The position numbers and the translations under genes were made by a program. From contig NZ_CP060131.1 of NCBI RefSeq assembly GCF_014235185.1, positions 5,091,501 to 5,155,500 of the forward strand: a stretch of 64,000 bases of DNA, in the 5' to 3' direction. The stretch comes from Pseudonocardia petroleophila. Lineage in GTDB: Bacteria; Actinomycetota; Actinomycetes; Mycobacteriales; Pseudonocardiaceae. Under the pieces are notes generated by a model that had not been told where the DNA came from, made no database searches, and saw only the letters and a list, made by a program, of their open reading frames with translations. This document shows positions 1 to 9,600 of this stretch, in pieces. Positions within the stretch are counted from its first letter, which is position 1. Every line of letters starts with the position of its first letter.

Positions 1-661
1 GCGCGGCGTCGAGCACGGCCGCCCCCAGCGCGGTGATCAGCCCGGTGCTCTCGGCGACCTCGACGAAGACCGCCGGGTCGACGGACCCGCCGCGGGCGTC
101 GCACAGCCGGGCCAGCGCCTCGAAACCCACCACGGCGCCGGTGTCCAGGTCGTGCACCGGCTGGTAGTCGACCGAGAGGGCGGCCGCCCCCGTCCCGGCC
201 AGCGCGGAGCGGAGCAGGTGCTCGATCCGGCCGCGCTCGACGAGGTCGGCGCGGAGCAGGTCGTCGAACACCTCGACGCGGTTGCGTCCGCGCTCCTTCG
301 CCCGGTACATCGCGATGTCGGCGTCGCGCAGCACGTCCTCGGCCGCCCGACCCGGCACCGCGGCGATCATGCCGATGCTCACCGACACCGAGTGGGCGGT
401 GGGGCCGTACCGGACCGGCTCGGACAGCTCCTCGCGGATCCGGTCGGCGAGCTGCTCCGCCACCTGCCGGGGCGTGCCGCTGCGCCCGGGACCGGCCCGC
501 GGCGCCTCGATCACGACCACGAACTCGTCGCCCCCCACCCGGGCCACGGTCTCGGACCCGCGCACCACCGCCCGCAACCGGTGCGCGACCTCGACCAGCA
601 CGGCGTCGCCCGCGGCGTGGCCCTCGGTGTCGTTGACGCGCTTGAACCCGTCGAGGTCGCA
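1..661 (-). pseudogene. GGDEF-EAL diguanylate cyclase/phosphodiesterase, broken (C-terminal part, runs off window)
   Basis: The minus strand reads from the middle of a GGDEF domain into an EAL domain that leaves the window at position 1. Visible pieces are CDLDGFKRVND at 630-661, the VGGDEFVVV active-site loop near 515-545, and the start of an EAL domain (VDYQPVHDL, then FEALARL) near 120-175. The family makes or degrades cyclic di-GMP. The first third of the GGDEF domain (the usual D-x-LT-GL-x-NR stretch) is missing. The reading frame at 661 does not join the upstream coding frame (662-1050), and no ATG or GTG start lies in this frame. I read this as one gene with an out-of-frame internal deletion. 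A misassembly could look the same. Confidence 0.75.
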
Positions 662-1050
662 GCGGCGGCCCGCAGGGAGTCGTTCTCGGCCTGCGTCGCC
701 TCGGCGTGGGCGACGGCCTCGGCCCGCCGTCGTTCGGCGAGCTCGAGCGCGGTGCGGAGCTCCTCCTCGCGGGCGGCGCGGGCGCGGAGGAGGGCGTCGA
801 CGCGGCCGCGGTCGTAGCCGCGCAGCACGACCGGGAGGTCCGCCGCGGCACGGGTGGGCGCCCCGGCCCGCTGCGCGGCCGCCGGTGCGGCCCCTCCGTG
901 GAAGCGGGCGCCGGTGCGGCCGAGCGACGGGTCGGCGGGTGCCGCGGGACCGGGCCCCGCGGCCACCGGGTGGGGCCCGTCCGCCCGCTGCGGCGCCACG
1001 CGCGCGGCGTGGCGGCTCGTCGGCGCGGGGAGGGAGGGTGTCGTGGTCAT
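662..1050 (-). pseudogene. N-terminal coiled-coil (DivIVA-like) part of the broken GGDEF-EAL gene
   Basis: ATG at 1050 follows a good ribosome site (GAGGAG, eight bases upstream). The first 75 residues are low-complexity and Ala/Pro-rich. They are followed by VVLRGYDRGRVDALLRARA and a charged helix rich in Glu/Ala/Arg that looks like the DivIVA/Wag31 N-terminal motif plus coiled coil. The coding sense stops at about 662: past it the same frame is Thr/Ser/Arg/Trp junk to a stop at 511, while a GGDEF domain continues in another frame. As it stands the product would be a 179-residue protein with a nonsense tail. The likely ancestral protein was a coiled-coil GGDEF-EAL enzyme. Confidence 0.6.
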
Positions 1051-1192
1051 CCGGGCTGCTCCTCGGGGCGGGGCGGGACGGGTCGGGACGGCCGGGGCGG
1101 GCCGTCCGGAACGGGTCGGGCACGGGCCCGCGGGGGTCCGGACCCGTCGCGGATCGGACGACCGCTCGACCGTGGGTGGACGGACGGCACGG

Positions 1193-2137
1193 TCATTCGG
1201 CGAGGGAACGGCCCGGGGGGACCCCGAACCGGGCCCGGTAGCGGGCGGCGAAGCGGCCGTGGTGGGCGAAGCCCCACCGCGCGGCGATCCGGGCGACGGT
1301 GACCCCGGTCGTGGGGTCGGCGGCGACGAGGTCGCAGTGGGCCCGGCCGAGCCGCACCTCCGTCAGGTACTGGACGGGTGTCGTCCCGAGGTGGCGCCGG
1401 AACGCCACCTGCAGCGCCCGGGGGCTCACGCGGGCGGCCCCGGCGATGTCGACGAGGCCGATCGGCTCCCCCGCCTGCTCGTCGATGTAGGCCAGCGCGC
1501 GGCGGACCGCGTTCGCCCCGACCTCCCCCGCCGTCTCCGGCGCGACGGACGTGGCGGAGTTCGGGAACGTCTCCAGTGCGGCGGCGGCCAGCAACCGCAG
1601 GGCCTGGGCGCGGACCAGGGGGCTGTCGGCGGCCGAGGGGTTGCCCAGCACCTCCCGGTGCAGGTAGCGCACGAGCCCGCGCCAGTGCCGCGCGTGCTCG
1701 GCCGACACCGCCGCGGCCTGCGTGAACCGCACCGTCGCCGGGGCGGCGGGGCCGAAGATCTCGGCCGCGACGCGGTCCACCACGGACTGGTCCAGCCGCA
1801 CGAGGCCGGCCCGGAAGTCCTCCCACTCCACCGTCATCCGCCCCGACGGCGCGAACAGGATGACCTCCCCCGGGGCGGGGCGCAGCTCGTCGTGGCCGCT
1901 GCGGACCCGCAACCGGCCACCGACCATCTGGCCGACCAGCAGGAATCCCAGCGAGTCCACCCGGACGCTGCAGGCCATGCTGTGGTGGTAGCGCGCGACC
2001 CCGAACGCCCCGGCGTCGGCGAGCTCGTGCCGGAAGCGGAACCGCTCCGGGCTCCCGCTCAGCCGCACGGTGTGGTCGGCGTAGGCGGCGCGGATGTGGT
2101 CGTGCGCCTCCTCCGGGTCCGCCGTCGACAGGCTCAT
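1193..2137 (-). CDS. AraC-family transcriptional regulator
   Basis: A 314-residue protein. The N-terminal 180 residues form a ligand-binding region of the AraC-binding-like type, with VRVDSLGFLLVGQMVGG and an APGEVILFAPSG turn. The C-terminal 110 residues hold the double helix-turn-helix (ALAYIDEQAGEPIGLVDIA, then TVARIAARWGFAHHGRFAARY), the conserved AraC/XylS DNA-binding layout. The length is normal for the family. The upstream ribosome site is weak. A second AraC-type gene with a closely similar C-terminus lies at 22128-22769 but has lost its N-terminal domain. The target genes cannot be told from position; a possible small ORF sits just upstream and a DUF1003 gene diverges beyond it. Confidence 0.9.
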   Translation of the reverse strand: MSLSTADPEEAHDHIRAAYADHTVRLSGSPERFRFRHELADAGAFGVARYHHSMACSVRVDSLGFLLVGQMVGGRLRVRSGHDELRPAPGEVILFAPSGRMTVEWEDFRAGLVRLDQSVVDRVAAEIFGPAAPATVRFTQAAAVSAEHARHWRGLVRYLHREVLGNPSAADSPLVRAQALRLLAAAALETFPNSATSVAPETAGEVGANAVRRALAYIDEQAGEPIGLVDIAGAARVSPRALQVAFRRHLGTTPVQYLTEVRLGRAHCDLVAADPTTGVTVARIAARWGFAHHGRFAARYRARFGVPPGRSLAE

Positions 2138-2163
2138 CCGGCGGATGCCGCCGGCCGAGCCGT

Positions 2164-2364
2164 TCAGGACGCACCCACGACGGCCGCGCGCGGACCGGCC
2201 GGGAGGCGGGTCGGCCGCTGCACCGCGGCACGGTCGACGGCGCCTGCGACCGCCGTCGTCGCCGCGCTGCCGCTGCGCGGCGTGCCGGTGACGTCGAGCA
2301 TCGCGCGCGAGCTCTCTCCGGACATCGACGAACCGCTCCTCCCACGGCCGGACTCGACCCTCAC
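2164..2364 (-). CDS. possible small ORF of unknown function
   Basis: A 66-residue reading frame rich in Ser, Arg, Ala and Thr lies 26 bases upstream of the AraC gene on the same strand. It could start at GTG/ATG codons at 2364 or at the internal MSGESSRAML. No domain, membrane segment or signal peptide is visible. Position and codon use allow a short leader or hypothetical protein, but the composition is also what a random GC-rich frame gives. Confidence 0.25.
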   Translation of the reverse strand: MRVESGRGRSGSSMSGESSRAMLDVTGTPRSGSAATTAVAGAVDRAAVQRPTRLPAGPRAAVVGAS

Positions 2365-2481
2365 TCGCCGAGGGCGTCCTCGACGTTACTCATCCCTGGA
2401 GAAGTTGCACTCACACGCGAATCGGGCGAATCGTCGTCCCACAGGGGTGGACCGGACCGCGGCCGTTCGCACCCGGGAGTC

Positions 2482-2495
2482 GGGACTTCCGGCCC
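2482..2495 (+). promoter_or_regulatory. DosR-like box upstream of DUF1003/nitroreductase pair
   Basis: The sequence GGGACTTCCGGCCC fits the mycobacterial DosR core GGGACTTNNGNCCC at every fixed position. It lies 41 bases before the GTG at 2523 and 94 before the ATG at 2589. The downstream nitroreductase belongs to the Acg family, whose M. tuberculosis members are DosR-controlled. Control by a DosR orthologue is inferred; no dosR gene is in the window. Confidence 0.6.
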
Positions 2496-2522
2496 TGCCG
2501 GCGGCCCGCCACGGCGCTGATC

Positions 2523-3095
2523 GTGGTGCGCTCGGGGCGCACCGGGCGGCCCGCGAGCGGAGGTCCGGATGATGCCGCGCCGGCGACGATGACCGCGTCG
2601 CGGTCCGGGTGGGGGCCCCACCCGGTGGTGGCCGCCCAGCGGGCGCACCGCGCCGCCCACCTGCAGCTGCGGGTGGCCGACGGCATCACGGCGTTCGCCG
2701 GGTCGATGCCGTTCGTCTACCTGCACACGGCGGTGTTCGCCGTCTGGATGCTGCTCGTCGAGTCCAGCCCGTGGCCGACCCTGACCCTGGTCGTGTCGCT
2801 CGAGGCGATCTTCCTCTCGACGTTCGTCATGATCGGCCAGAACCGGCAGGCGGCGTTCCAGCAGGCCAAGGCCACGCACGACTTCGTCGAACAGGAGCTC
2901 GAGCTGAGGACCAACACCGACATCACCCGGGCGATCCACGTCCTCACCGCGGAGCTGCACCGCCGCCTGCTCGACGACCGGCCGACCCCGTCGGAGGAGC
3001 CGTTCGCCCGTATCGGAACGGCGGCGCCCACGGAACCGTCGGGGGACGCCGCTGCGGGTCGCAACGGACCGAACCCGGGGGTGCCACGACCATGA
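2523..3095 (+). CDS. DUF1003-type membrane protein
   Basis: Up to 190 residues from GTG 2523; ATG at 2589 (giving MTASRSGWG) is an equally plausible start. The core shows two hydrophobic segments (FAGSMPFVYLHTAVFAVWML and TLTLVVSLEAIFLSTFVMI) followed by QNRQAA and a helical cytoplasmic tail with LELRTNTDITRAIHVLTAEL. This is the hallmark layout of DUF1003, a small inner-membrane family of unknown function. Its stop overlaps the ATG of the nitroreductase by four bases (ATGA), so the two are probably translated together. A DosR-like box lies just upstream. Confidence 0.85.
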   Translation: MVRSGRTGRPASGGPDDAAPATMTASRSGWGPHPVVAAQRAHRAAHLQLRVADGITAFAGSMPFVYLHTAVFAVWMLLVESSPWPTLTLVVSLEAIFLSTFVMIGQNRQAAFQQAKATHDFVEQELELRTNTDITRAIHVLTAELHRRLLDDRPTPSEEPFARIGTAAPTEPSGDAAAGRNGPNPGVPRP

Positions 3096-4096
3096 CCGAC
3101 CTCACCTCGACGCTCGGACTCACCGCCGAGCAGGTGGAGCACGTCCTCGAGACCGCGGGGCGGGCGCCGTCCCTGCACAACGCGCAGCCGTGGCGCTTCC
3201 GGCTGCGGACCGACGTCATCGAGCTGTACGCCGACCCGGAACGCCGCCTCCCGGTGGTCGACCCCGACGACCGGGAGCAGCGGATCGCCTGCGGGGCCGC
3301 GTTGTTCACCCTGTGCCTGGCCCTGCACGGCCACGGGATCCGCCCGATCGTCACGCTGTTCCCCGACCCGGCCCGGCCGGACCTCGTCGCCGCGGTCCGC
3401 CACGGCGGCACCCGGCCGGCCACGCCGGAGGAGCAGCGCCTGCTGCGGGCGGTCCCGCTGCGGCGCACCAACCGCCATCCCTTCACCGACGCCGCCGTCA
3501 CCCCGCAGGAGCTGCACGCCCTGCGCCGCGCCGCCCTCGACGAGGGCGCGTGGCTGCACGTCGTCGACGACCCGGACCAGCGCGCCCGGATCCGGCGGCT
3601 CGCCGCGCTCGCCCACGAGCGGCAGATCGCCGATCCCGCGTTCACCGCCGAGCTGCGCAGCTGGACCGGGACCGCGCCGGACCGCCGCGACGGCGTCCCC
3701 GCCGCGTCCGGGGGACCCCAGCCCGCGCCCCAGGACCGCTGGGTCATGCGGGACTTCACCGCGGGCACCGCCCCCGAGCGCGTCCCGGGCAAGGACTTCG
3801 AGCAGGACCCGGTCATCGCCGTCCTCACCTCCCACCTGACCGGGCGGCGGGCCGAGGTGCAGGCCGGGCAGGCGCTGCAGCGGGTCCTGCTCGCGGCGAC
3901 GGTCGAGGGGCTGGCCGCGTCCTTCCTGTCCCAGATCGTCGAGGTGCCCGGCCCCCGCGACCAGCTGCGCATGCTCATCGGCTCCACCCGGCCCCCGCAG
4001 GTCGTCCTGCGCATCGGGCACGGCTGGCCGGTCGCGGCCACGCCCCGGCTCGCCGTCTCCGACCTGGTCGTCGCCGAGCCGTCGCACCTGACCTGA
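3092..4096 (+). CDS. Acg-family FMN-binding nitroreductase-like protein
   Basis: A 334-residue protein that starts with a domain typical of Acg (Rv2032)-type proteins: APSLHNAQPWRFRL near residue 30 is the conserved FMN-site signature, followed by LYADPERRLPVVDPDDRE and CGAALFTLCLAL. The C-terminal half has the second nitroreductase-like unit (RVLLAATVEGLAASFLSQ, PQVVLRIGHG). In mycobacteria these two-unit nitroreductase-fold proteins are induced by hypoxia and are thought to sequester flavin rather than reduce substrates. It overlaps the DUF1003 gene (ATGA). A paralogue lies at 50332-51309, again near universal stress protein genes. Confidence 0.92.
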   Translation: MTDLTSTLGLTAEQVEHVLETAGRAPSLHNAQPWRFRLRTDVIELYADPERRLPVVDPDDREQRIACGAALFTLCLALHGHGIRPIVTLFPDPARPDLVAAVRHGGTRPATPEEQRLLRAVPLRRTNRHPFTDAAVTPQELHALRRAALDEGAWLHVVDDPDQRARIRRLAALAHERQIADPAFTAELRSWTGTAPDRRDGVPAASGGPQPAPQDRWVMRDFTAGTAPERVPGKDFEQDPVIAVLTSHLTGRRAEVQAGQALQRVLLAATVEGLAASFLSQIVEVPGPRDQLRMLIGSTRPPQVVLRIGHGWPVAATPRLAVSDLVVAEPSHLT

Positions 4097-4143
4097 GACC
4101 GGCCGGCCCCGTGATCACGACGGGACCGGCGGCCTCCGGTGCA

Positions 4144-4157
4144 GGGCCCTTCGACCC
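4144..4157 (+). promoter_or_regulatory. possible DosR-like box upstream of cydA
   Basis: GGGCCCTTCGACCC matches GGGACTTNNGNCCC with two differences (positions 4 and 6). It lies 73 bases before the cydA start. Cytochrome bd is an oxygen-limitation oxidase, so such control would make sense, but the match is imperfect. Confidence 0.35.
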
Positions 4158-4229
4158 TCCCGCGGCGGTGGGTGCCCGGACGAGGCTCGACGCGAGCCGG
4201 AGGACCGGCACGACGTCCGCGGAGGAACG

Positions 4230-5627
4230 ATGAACCTCGATCTCGCACGATGGCAGTTCGCGATCGTGACCGTGTACCACTTCCTGTTCGTGCCGCTGAC
4301 GATCGGCCTGTCGGTCCTCGTCGCCGGGATGCAGACGGCCTGGTACCGCACCGACGACGAGCGCTACCTGCGCATGACGAAGTTCTGGGGCAAGCTGCTG
4401 CTGATCAACTTCGCCCTCGGCGTGGTGACCGGGATCGTCCAGGAGTTCCAGTTCGGGATGAACTGGAGCGACTACAGCCGCTACGTCGGGGACGTCTTCG
4501 GCGCCCCGCTGGCCGTCGAGGGCCTGCTCGCGTTCTTCCTGGAGTCCACGTTCCTCGGGCTGTGGATCTTCGGCTGGGACCGGCTCCCGAAGCGGCTGCA
4601 CCTGGCCTGCATCTGGCTCGCCTCGATCGGCACCGTGCTCTCCGCGTACTTCATCCTCGCCGCGAACTCCTGGATGCAGCACCCGGTCGGGTCGGTCGTC
4701 AACACCGAGCGGGGCCGCGCCGAGCTCGTGGACTTCGGCGCCGTCCTCACGAACTCCACCGCGGTCGGCGCGTTCCTGCACACGATCACCGCCTGCTTCG
4801 TCACCGCCGGCATGTTCGTGCTCGCCATCAGCGCCTGGCACCTCGCCCGCGGGCAGCACACCGAGGTCTTCCGCCCCTCGATGCGGCTCGCGCTGGTCAC
4901 CGTGCTGATCGCGAGCCTCGGCGTCGTCGTCACCGGCGACCTGCAGGCCCGGCTGATGACCGAGCAGCAGCCGATGAAGATGGCGGCGGCCGAGGCGCTC
5001 TACGACACCGTCGCGCCCGCCTCGTTCTCGCTGGTGACGATCGGCTCGCTGGACGGCTCGCAGGAGGTCTGGAGCCTGCGGGTGCCCCGGATCCTGTCGT
5101 TCATGGCCACCGGCTCGTTCGACGGCCGCGTCGAGGGCATCAACGACCTGCAGGCCGCGGCCGAGCAGGCCTACGGGCCCGGTGACTACACCCCGAACAT
5201 CCCGGCGACCTACTGGACGTTCCGGCTCATGATCGGCTTCGGGCTGCTGGCCGGGCTGCTGTCGGTGGCCGGGCTGTGGCTGACCCGCCGCCGGGCGCGC
5301 CGTGCGCTGCCGCGCTGGTTCCACACCGCCGCGCTGGCCGGGCTGGTGCTGCCGTTCGCGGCGAACAGCACGGGCTGGATCTTCACCGAGATGGGCCGCC
5401 AGCCCTGGGCCGTGTACGGCGTCCTGCGCACCGCCGACGGCGTCTCCCCGTCGGTGGGCACGCCGCTGGTGCTCACCTCGCTGGTCGTCCTCACCCTGCT
5501 CTACGGGGCGCTCGCGGTCGTCGAGGGCTATCTGATGGTCCGCTACGCCAAGGCCGGTCCCCCGCCGGCCGGCGCCGCCACCCCCACCGCATCCGACGAG
5601 CCGCGGCCGCTGGCCGTGGCCTACTGA
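4230..5627 (+). CDS. cydA: cytochrome bd oxidase subunit I
   Basis: A 465-residue integral membrane subunit that carries haems b558, b595 and d, oxidises quinol and reduces oxygen to water in the cytoplasmic membrane. The N-terminus (LARWQFAIVTVYHFLFVPLT) has the conserved His of the first helix. EGLLAFFLESTFLGLWIFGW and the GRQPWAVYGVLRT stretch of the quinol-binding side are family signatures. The short Q-loop form fits actinobacterial CydA. GGAGG lies six bases before the ATG. It is the first gene of a compact cydA-cydB-cydDC-CBS-kinase operon. Confidence 0.97.
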   Translation: MNLDLARWQFAIVTVYHFLFVPLTIGLSVLVAGMQTAWYRTDDERYLRMTKFWGKLLLINFALGVVTGIVQEFQFGMNWSDYSRYVGDVFGAPLAVEGLLAFFLESTFLGLWIFGWDRLPKRLHLACIWLASIGTVLSAYFILAANSWMQHPVGSVVNTERGRAELVDFGAVLTNSTAVGAFLHTITACFVTAGMFVLAISAWHLARGQHTEVFRPSMRLALVTVLIASLGVVVTGDLQARLMTEQQPMKMAAAEALYDTVAPASFSLVTIGSLDGSQEVWSLRVPRILSFMATGSFDGRVEGINDLQAAAEQAYGPGDYTPNIPATYWTFRLMIGFGLLAGLLSVAGLWLTRRRARRALPRWFHTAALAGLVLPFAANSTGWIFTEMGRQPWAVYGVLRTADGVSPSVGTPLVLTSLVVLTLLYGALAVVEGYLMVRYAKAGPPPAGAATPTASDEPRPLAVAY

Positions 5628-5637
5628 GGGACCCGCC

Positions 5638-6681
5638 ATGGAGCTCACGGACATCTGGTTCCTGCTCATCGCCGTGCTCTGGACCGGCTACTTCGTCCTC
5701 GACGGGTTCGACTTCGGCGTCGGGATGCTGCTGCCGGCGGTCGGGCGCACGGAGACCGACCGCCGGGTCGCGATCAACACGATCGGCCCGGTCTGGGACG
5801 GCAACGAGGTGTGGCTGCTCGTCGCGGGCGGGGCCACCTTCGCCGCGTTCCCCGAGTGGTACGCCAGCCTGTTCTCCGGCTTCTACCTGCCGCTGCTGCT
5901 CATCCTCGTCGCGCTCATCGTCCGGGGTGTCGCCTTCGAGTTCCGCGGCAAGATCGACAGCCCGCGGTGGCGGCGCAACTGGGACCGCGCGATCGTCGTG
6001 GGCTCGGCGCTGCCCGCCCTGCTGTGGGGCGTGGCGTTCGCCAACGTCGTGCAGGGTGTGCCGCTCGACGCCGACCACGAGTTCACCGGCACGGTGCTGA
6101 CGCTGCTCAACCCCTACGCACTGCTCGGCGGGCTGGCCACGCTGAGCCTGTTCGCGCTGCACGGCGCGGTGTTCCTCGCCCTGAAGACCACCGGTGACGT
6201 GCGGGTGCGCGCCGCCGGGCTGGCCAGGGGCCTGGGGGTGGCCGCCATCGTGACCGGCGGCGGCTTCCTCGTCTGGACCTTCCTCGCCCACGACCGGCTC
6301 TGGACCGCCGTGCCGGTGCTCGTCGCCGCAGGCGCGCTGATCGGCACCGTCGTCCTGAACGCCCGCGGCCGCGAGGGGTGGGCGTTCCTGCTCACCGCGA
6401 CCGCGATCGTCGCGGTGACGGTGACGCTGTTCGGCGCCCTGTACCCCGAGGTGCTTCCGTCGACCACCGACCCCGCGTTCGGCCTGAACACCACCAACGC
6501 CGCGTCGACGCCCTACACGCTGACGATCATGACCTGGGTCGCGGTGGTGTTCACCCCGGTCGTCGTGGCCTACCAGGCCTGGACGTTCTGGGTGTTCCGC
6601 CGCCGCCTCGGCGCGGCCGACATCCCCGCCGCGGCCGGGCTGCCCGCCCGCACCGACCGGACGGACGAGCCCGTCCGATGA
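5638..6681 (+). CDS. cydB: cytochrome bd oxidase subunit II
   Basis: A 347-residue partner of CydA. The start ELTDIWFLLIAVLWTGYFVLDGFDFGVGML... shows the conserved GFDFGVG motif, and WDGNEVWLLVAGG follows at about residue 55, both diagnostic of CydB. About eight to nine hydrophobic helices are visible. It starts ten bases after cydA, and its stop overlaps the start of cydDC by four bases (ATGA), which points to translational coupling through the whole oxidase-and-assembly operon. Confidence 0.97.
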   Translation: MELTDIWFLLIAVLWTGYFVLDGFDFGVGMLLPAVGRTETDRRVAINTIGPVWDGNEVWLLVAGGATFAAFPEWYASLFSGFYLPLLLILVALIVRGVAFEFRGKIDSPRWRRNWDRAIVVGSALPALLWGVAFANVVQGVPLDADHEFTGTVLTLLNPYALLGGLATLSLFALHGAVFLALKTTGDVRVRAAGLARGLGVAAIVTGGGFLVWTFLAHDRLWTAVPVLVAAGALIGTVVLNARGREGWAFLLTATAIVAVTVTLFGALYPEVLPSTTDPAFGLNTTNAASTPYTLTIMTWVAVVFTPVVVAYQAWTFWVFRRRLGAADIPAAAGLPARTDRTDEPVR

Positions 6682-9600
6682 AGCCACTGGACCCGCGGTT
6701 GCTGCGGCACGCCTCGGCGGCCCGGCGCTACGTCGTGCTGGCCGCCGGGCTCGCGGTGGCGACCGCGGGCCTGGTGCTCGGGTCGGCCGAGCTGCTCGCC
6801 CGCGCCGTCGAGGGCGCCTTCCTCGGCGGCACCGGGATCGACGCGGCGGTCCCGCTGCTGCTGGGCCTGCTCGCCGCGGTCACCGCCCGCGCCGTGCTCG
6901 CCTGGGCCGGGGAGGTGGCCGCGCACCGCGCCTCGACCGACGTCGTCCGCCAGCTGCGCGCCCGGCTCGTCGGCCACGCGCTGGAGCTGGGCCCGCGCCA
7001 CCCCGGCCTGCCCCCCGGCGGCGAGCTGGCGACCCTGGCCACCCGCGGACTCGACGGCCTGGACGGCTACTTCGGCCGGTACCTGCCGACCCTGCTCGTC
7101 GCCGCCGTGGTGCCCGCCGCCGTGGCCGGGCGCATCCTGTTCGCCGATCCGCTGTCCGGGCTGATCGTCGGCCTCACCGTCCCGCTGATCCCGATCTTCA
7201 TGATCCTCGTCGGGCTGCACACCGAGCGCTCCACGCGCCGGCAGTGGCGCACGCTGGCCGTGCTCGGCCACCACTTCCTCGACCTCGTCGCCGGGATGGA
7301 CGTGCTCGTGGCGTTCGGCCGCGCCCGCCACCAGTCCGGGCGCCTGCGCGACCTGGCCGAGTCTTACCGGCGGGCCACCCTGCGCACCCTGCGCGTCGCG
7401 TTCCTCTCCGCGCTCGTGCTCGAGCTGCTGGCCACGCTGTCGGTGGCGCTGGTCGCCGTCGCGATCGGGCTGCGGCTGGTGGACGGCCGGCTCGACCTCC
7501 GCACCGCGCTCGTGGTCCTCGTCCTGGTCCCCGAGGTGTACCTGCCGCTGCGCGCGGTCGGGGCCCGCTTCCACGACTCCGCGGAGGGCCTCGCCGCCGC
7601 CGCCGAGGTGTTCGCCGTGTTGGAGACACCGGTGAGCGGGTCCGGCGAGCGCCGGCCCGCACCCGACCCGTCGCGCGTGCCCGTCCGGCTCGACGGGGTG
7701 GTCGTGGAGGGCCGCGGCGGACGGGTGCTCGACGGGCTGGACCTCCTGGTGGAGCCCGGGACCGTCCTGGGGGTGTCGGGGCCGAGCGGCTCGGGCAAGT
7801 CGACGCTGGTCGACCTGCTGCTCGGGCTGCGCCGACCCGACCGCGGCCGGGTCACCGTCGGCGGTGTCGACCTCGCCGACGTCGACCCCGTCGCCTGGTC
7901 GCGCCGCGTCGCCTGGGTCCCCCAGCGCCCGGTCCTGGTGGCCGGGACCGTCGCCGACAACATCCGCCTCGGTGTGCCCGACGCGCCCGGTCCCGCCGTC
8001 GCGGCCGCCGCGGCCGCCGCCGCCCTGGACCTCGCGCTCGACACCGCGGTCGGGGAGGACGGCACGGGGCTGTCCACCGGGCAGCAGCGCCGGGTCGCGC
8101 TCGCCCGCGCCCTGCTCGCCGACCGCCCCCTGCTGCTGCTCGACGAACCGACCGAGGGCGTCGACGCCGACACCGAGGCCGCGATCACCGCCGCCCTGCC
8201 CGCGATCGCCGCCGGCCGGACCGTCGTCCTCGTCAGCCACCGGCCCGACCTGCTCGCCGTGTGCGACCGGGTCCACACCGTCGACGGGCCGGGGCACGCC
8301 CGCCGGCGGGTGCCGGTCCCCGCCCCGCTCCCCCCACCGATCCCGGCCGCGGCACCGACCGCCCCCGCGGGGCCGCGGCCGGGCCCCGCACCCACCCCGG
8401 TCCGGGGCGCCCTGCGGTGGTCCCTGTCCGCCGCGCGGGCCGAGCGCGGGCGGCTGGCGCTCGCCGCCGCGCTCGGCGCGCTGGCGCTGGGCTGCGGGGT
8501 GGCGCTGACCGCCACCTCGGCGTGGCTCATCTCCACCGCGGCCCTGCACCCCCCGGTGCTGACGCTGCTGGTCGCCATCGTCGCCGTCCGCGCGTTCGGG
8601 CTGGGCAAGGGCGTGCTGCGCTACGCCGAGCGGCTCGTCTCGCACGACGCCGCGCTGCGCGCGTCGAGCGCGCTGCGGGTGCGGATCTGGGCGGCGCTGG
8701 TGCGGCTCGGGCCGGCGGCCACCGCGCGGCTGCGCCGCGGGGAGCTGCTGTCCCGCCTGATCGCCGACGTCGACGCCCAGCAGGACCTGCTGGTGCGGGC
8801 CCTGCTGCCCGCGGCCGCCGCCGCGGCGGTGGGCCTGGGCACCGCCGGCGGGATCGGGCTGCTGCTGCCGGCCGCCGGGGCGGTCGTCGCGGTCGGCCTG
8901 CTCGTCGCCGGGGTCCTCGCCCCCGCCGCGACCGCGTGGGCCGCGCACCGCACCGAGCGACGGACCGCCGCCGCCCGCGGCGAGGTGCTGGCCCGCACCG
9001 TCGAGATCGTCGAGGCCGCACCGGACCTGATCGCCTTCGGTGCGGCGCCGCGCTTCCGCGACCGGCTCGCCGACACCGACACCCGGCTCGCGGTCCTGCT
9101 GCGCCGCGCCGCCACCGCCCGCGGCGTCGGGGCCGGGCTCGCCGTGCTGGCGATCGGGGCCACCTCGGTGGCGGCCACGGCCGTCGGCATCGCGGCGGTC
9201 CGGGCCGGCACGCTGCCCGGGCCCGCGCTGGCGGTGCTGGCCCTGACCCCGCTCGCGCTGGCCGACGTCGTCGCCGGGCTGCCCGACGCCGCGGTCCGGC
9301 TGCTCACCGCGCTGCCCGCGGCCCGGCGCCTCGCCGAGCTCGAGTCCCGGCCCCCCGTCGTCACCGATCCCACGGACGCGCCCGGCGGTGCGGCTCCGTC
9401 GGGGTTCACCGCCGACGGCCTCGCCGTCCGCTGGCCCGGGGCCGTCGCCGACGCCGTCGCCGGCGTCGACCTGGCCCTGCCGCCCGGCACGCGGCTGGCG
9501 CTGACCGGGCCGTCCGGGTCGGGCAAGTCCAGCGTGGTCGCCGCCCTGCTGCGCACCCTGGACCCGAGCGCGGGCACGCTGCGCGCCGACGGTCGCGACG

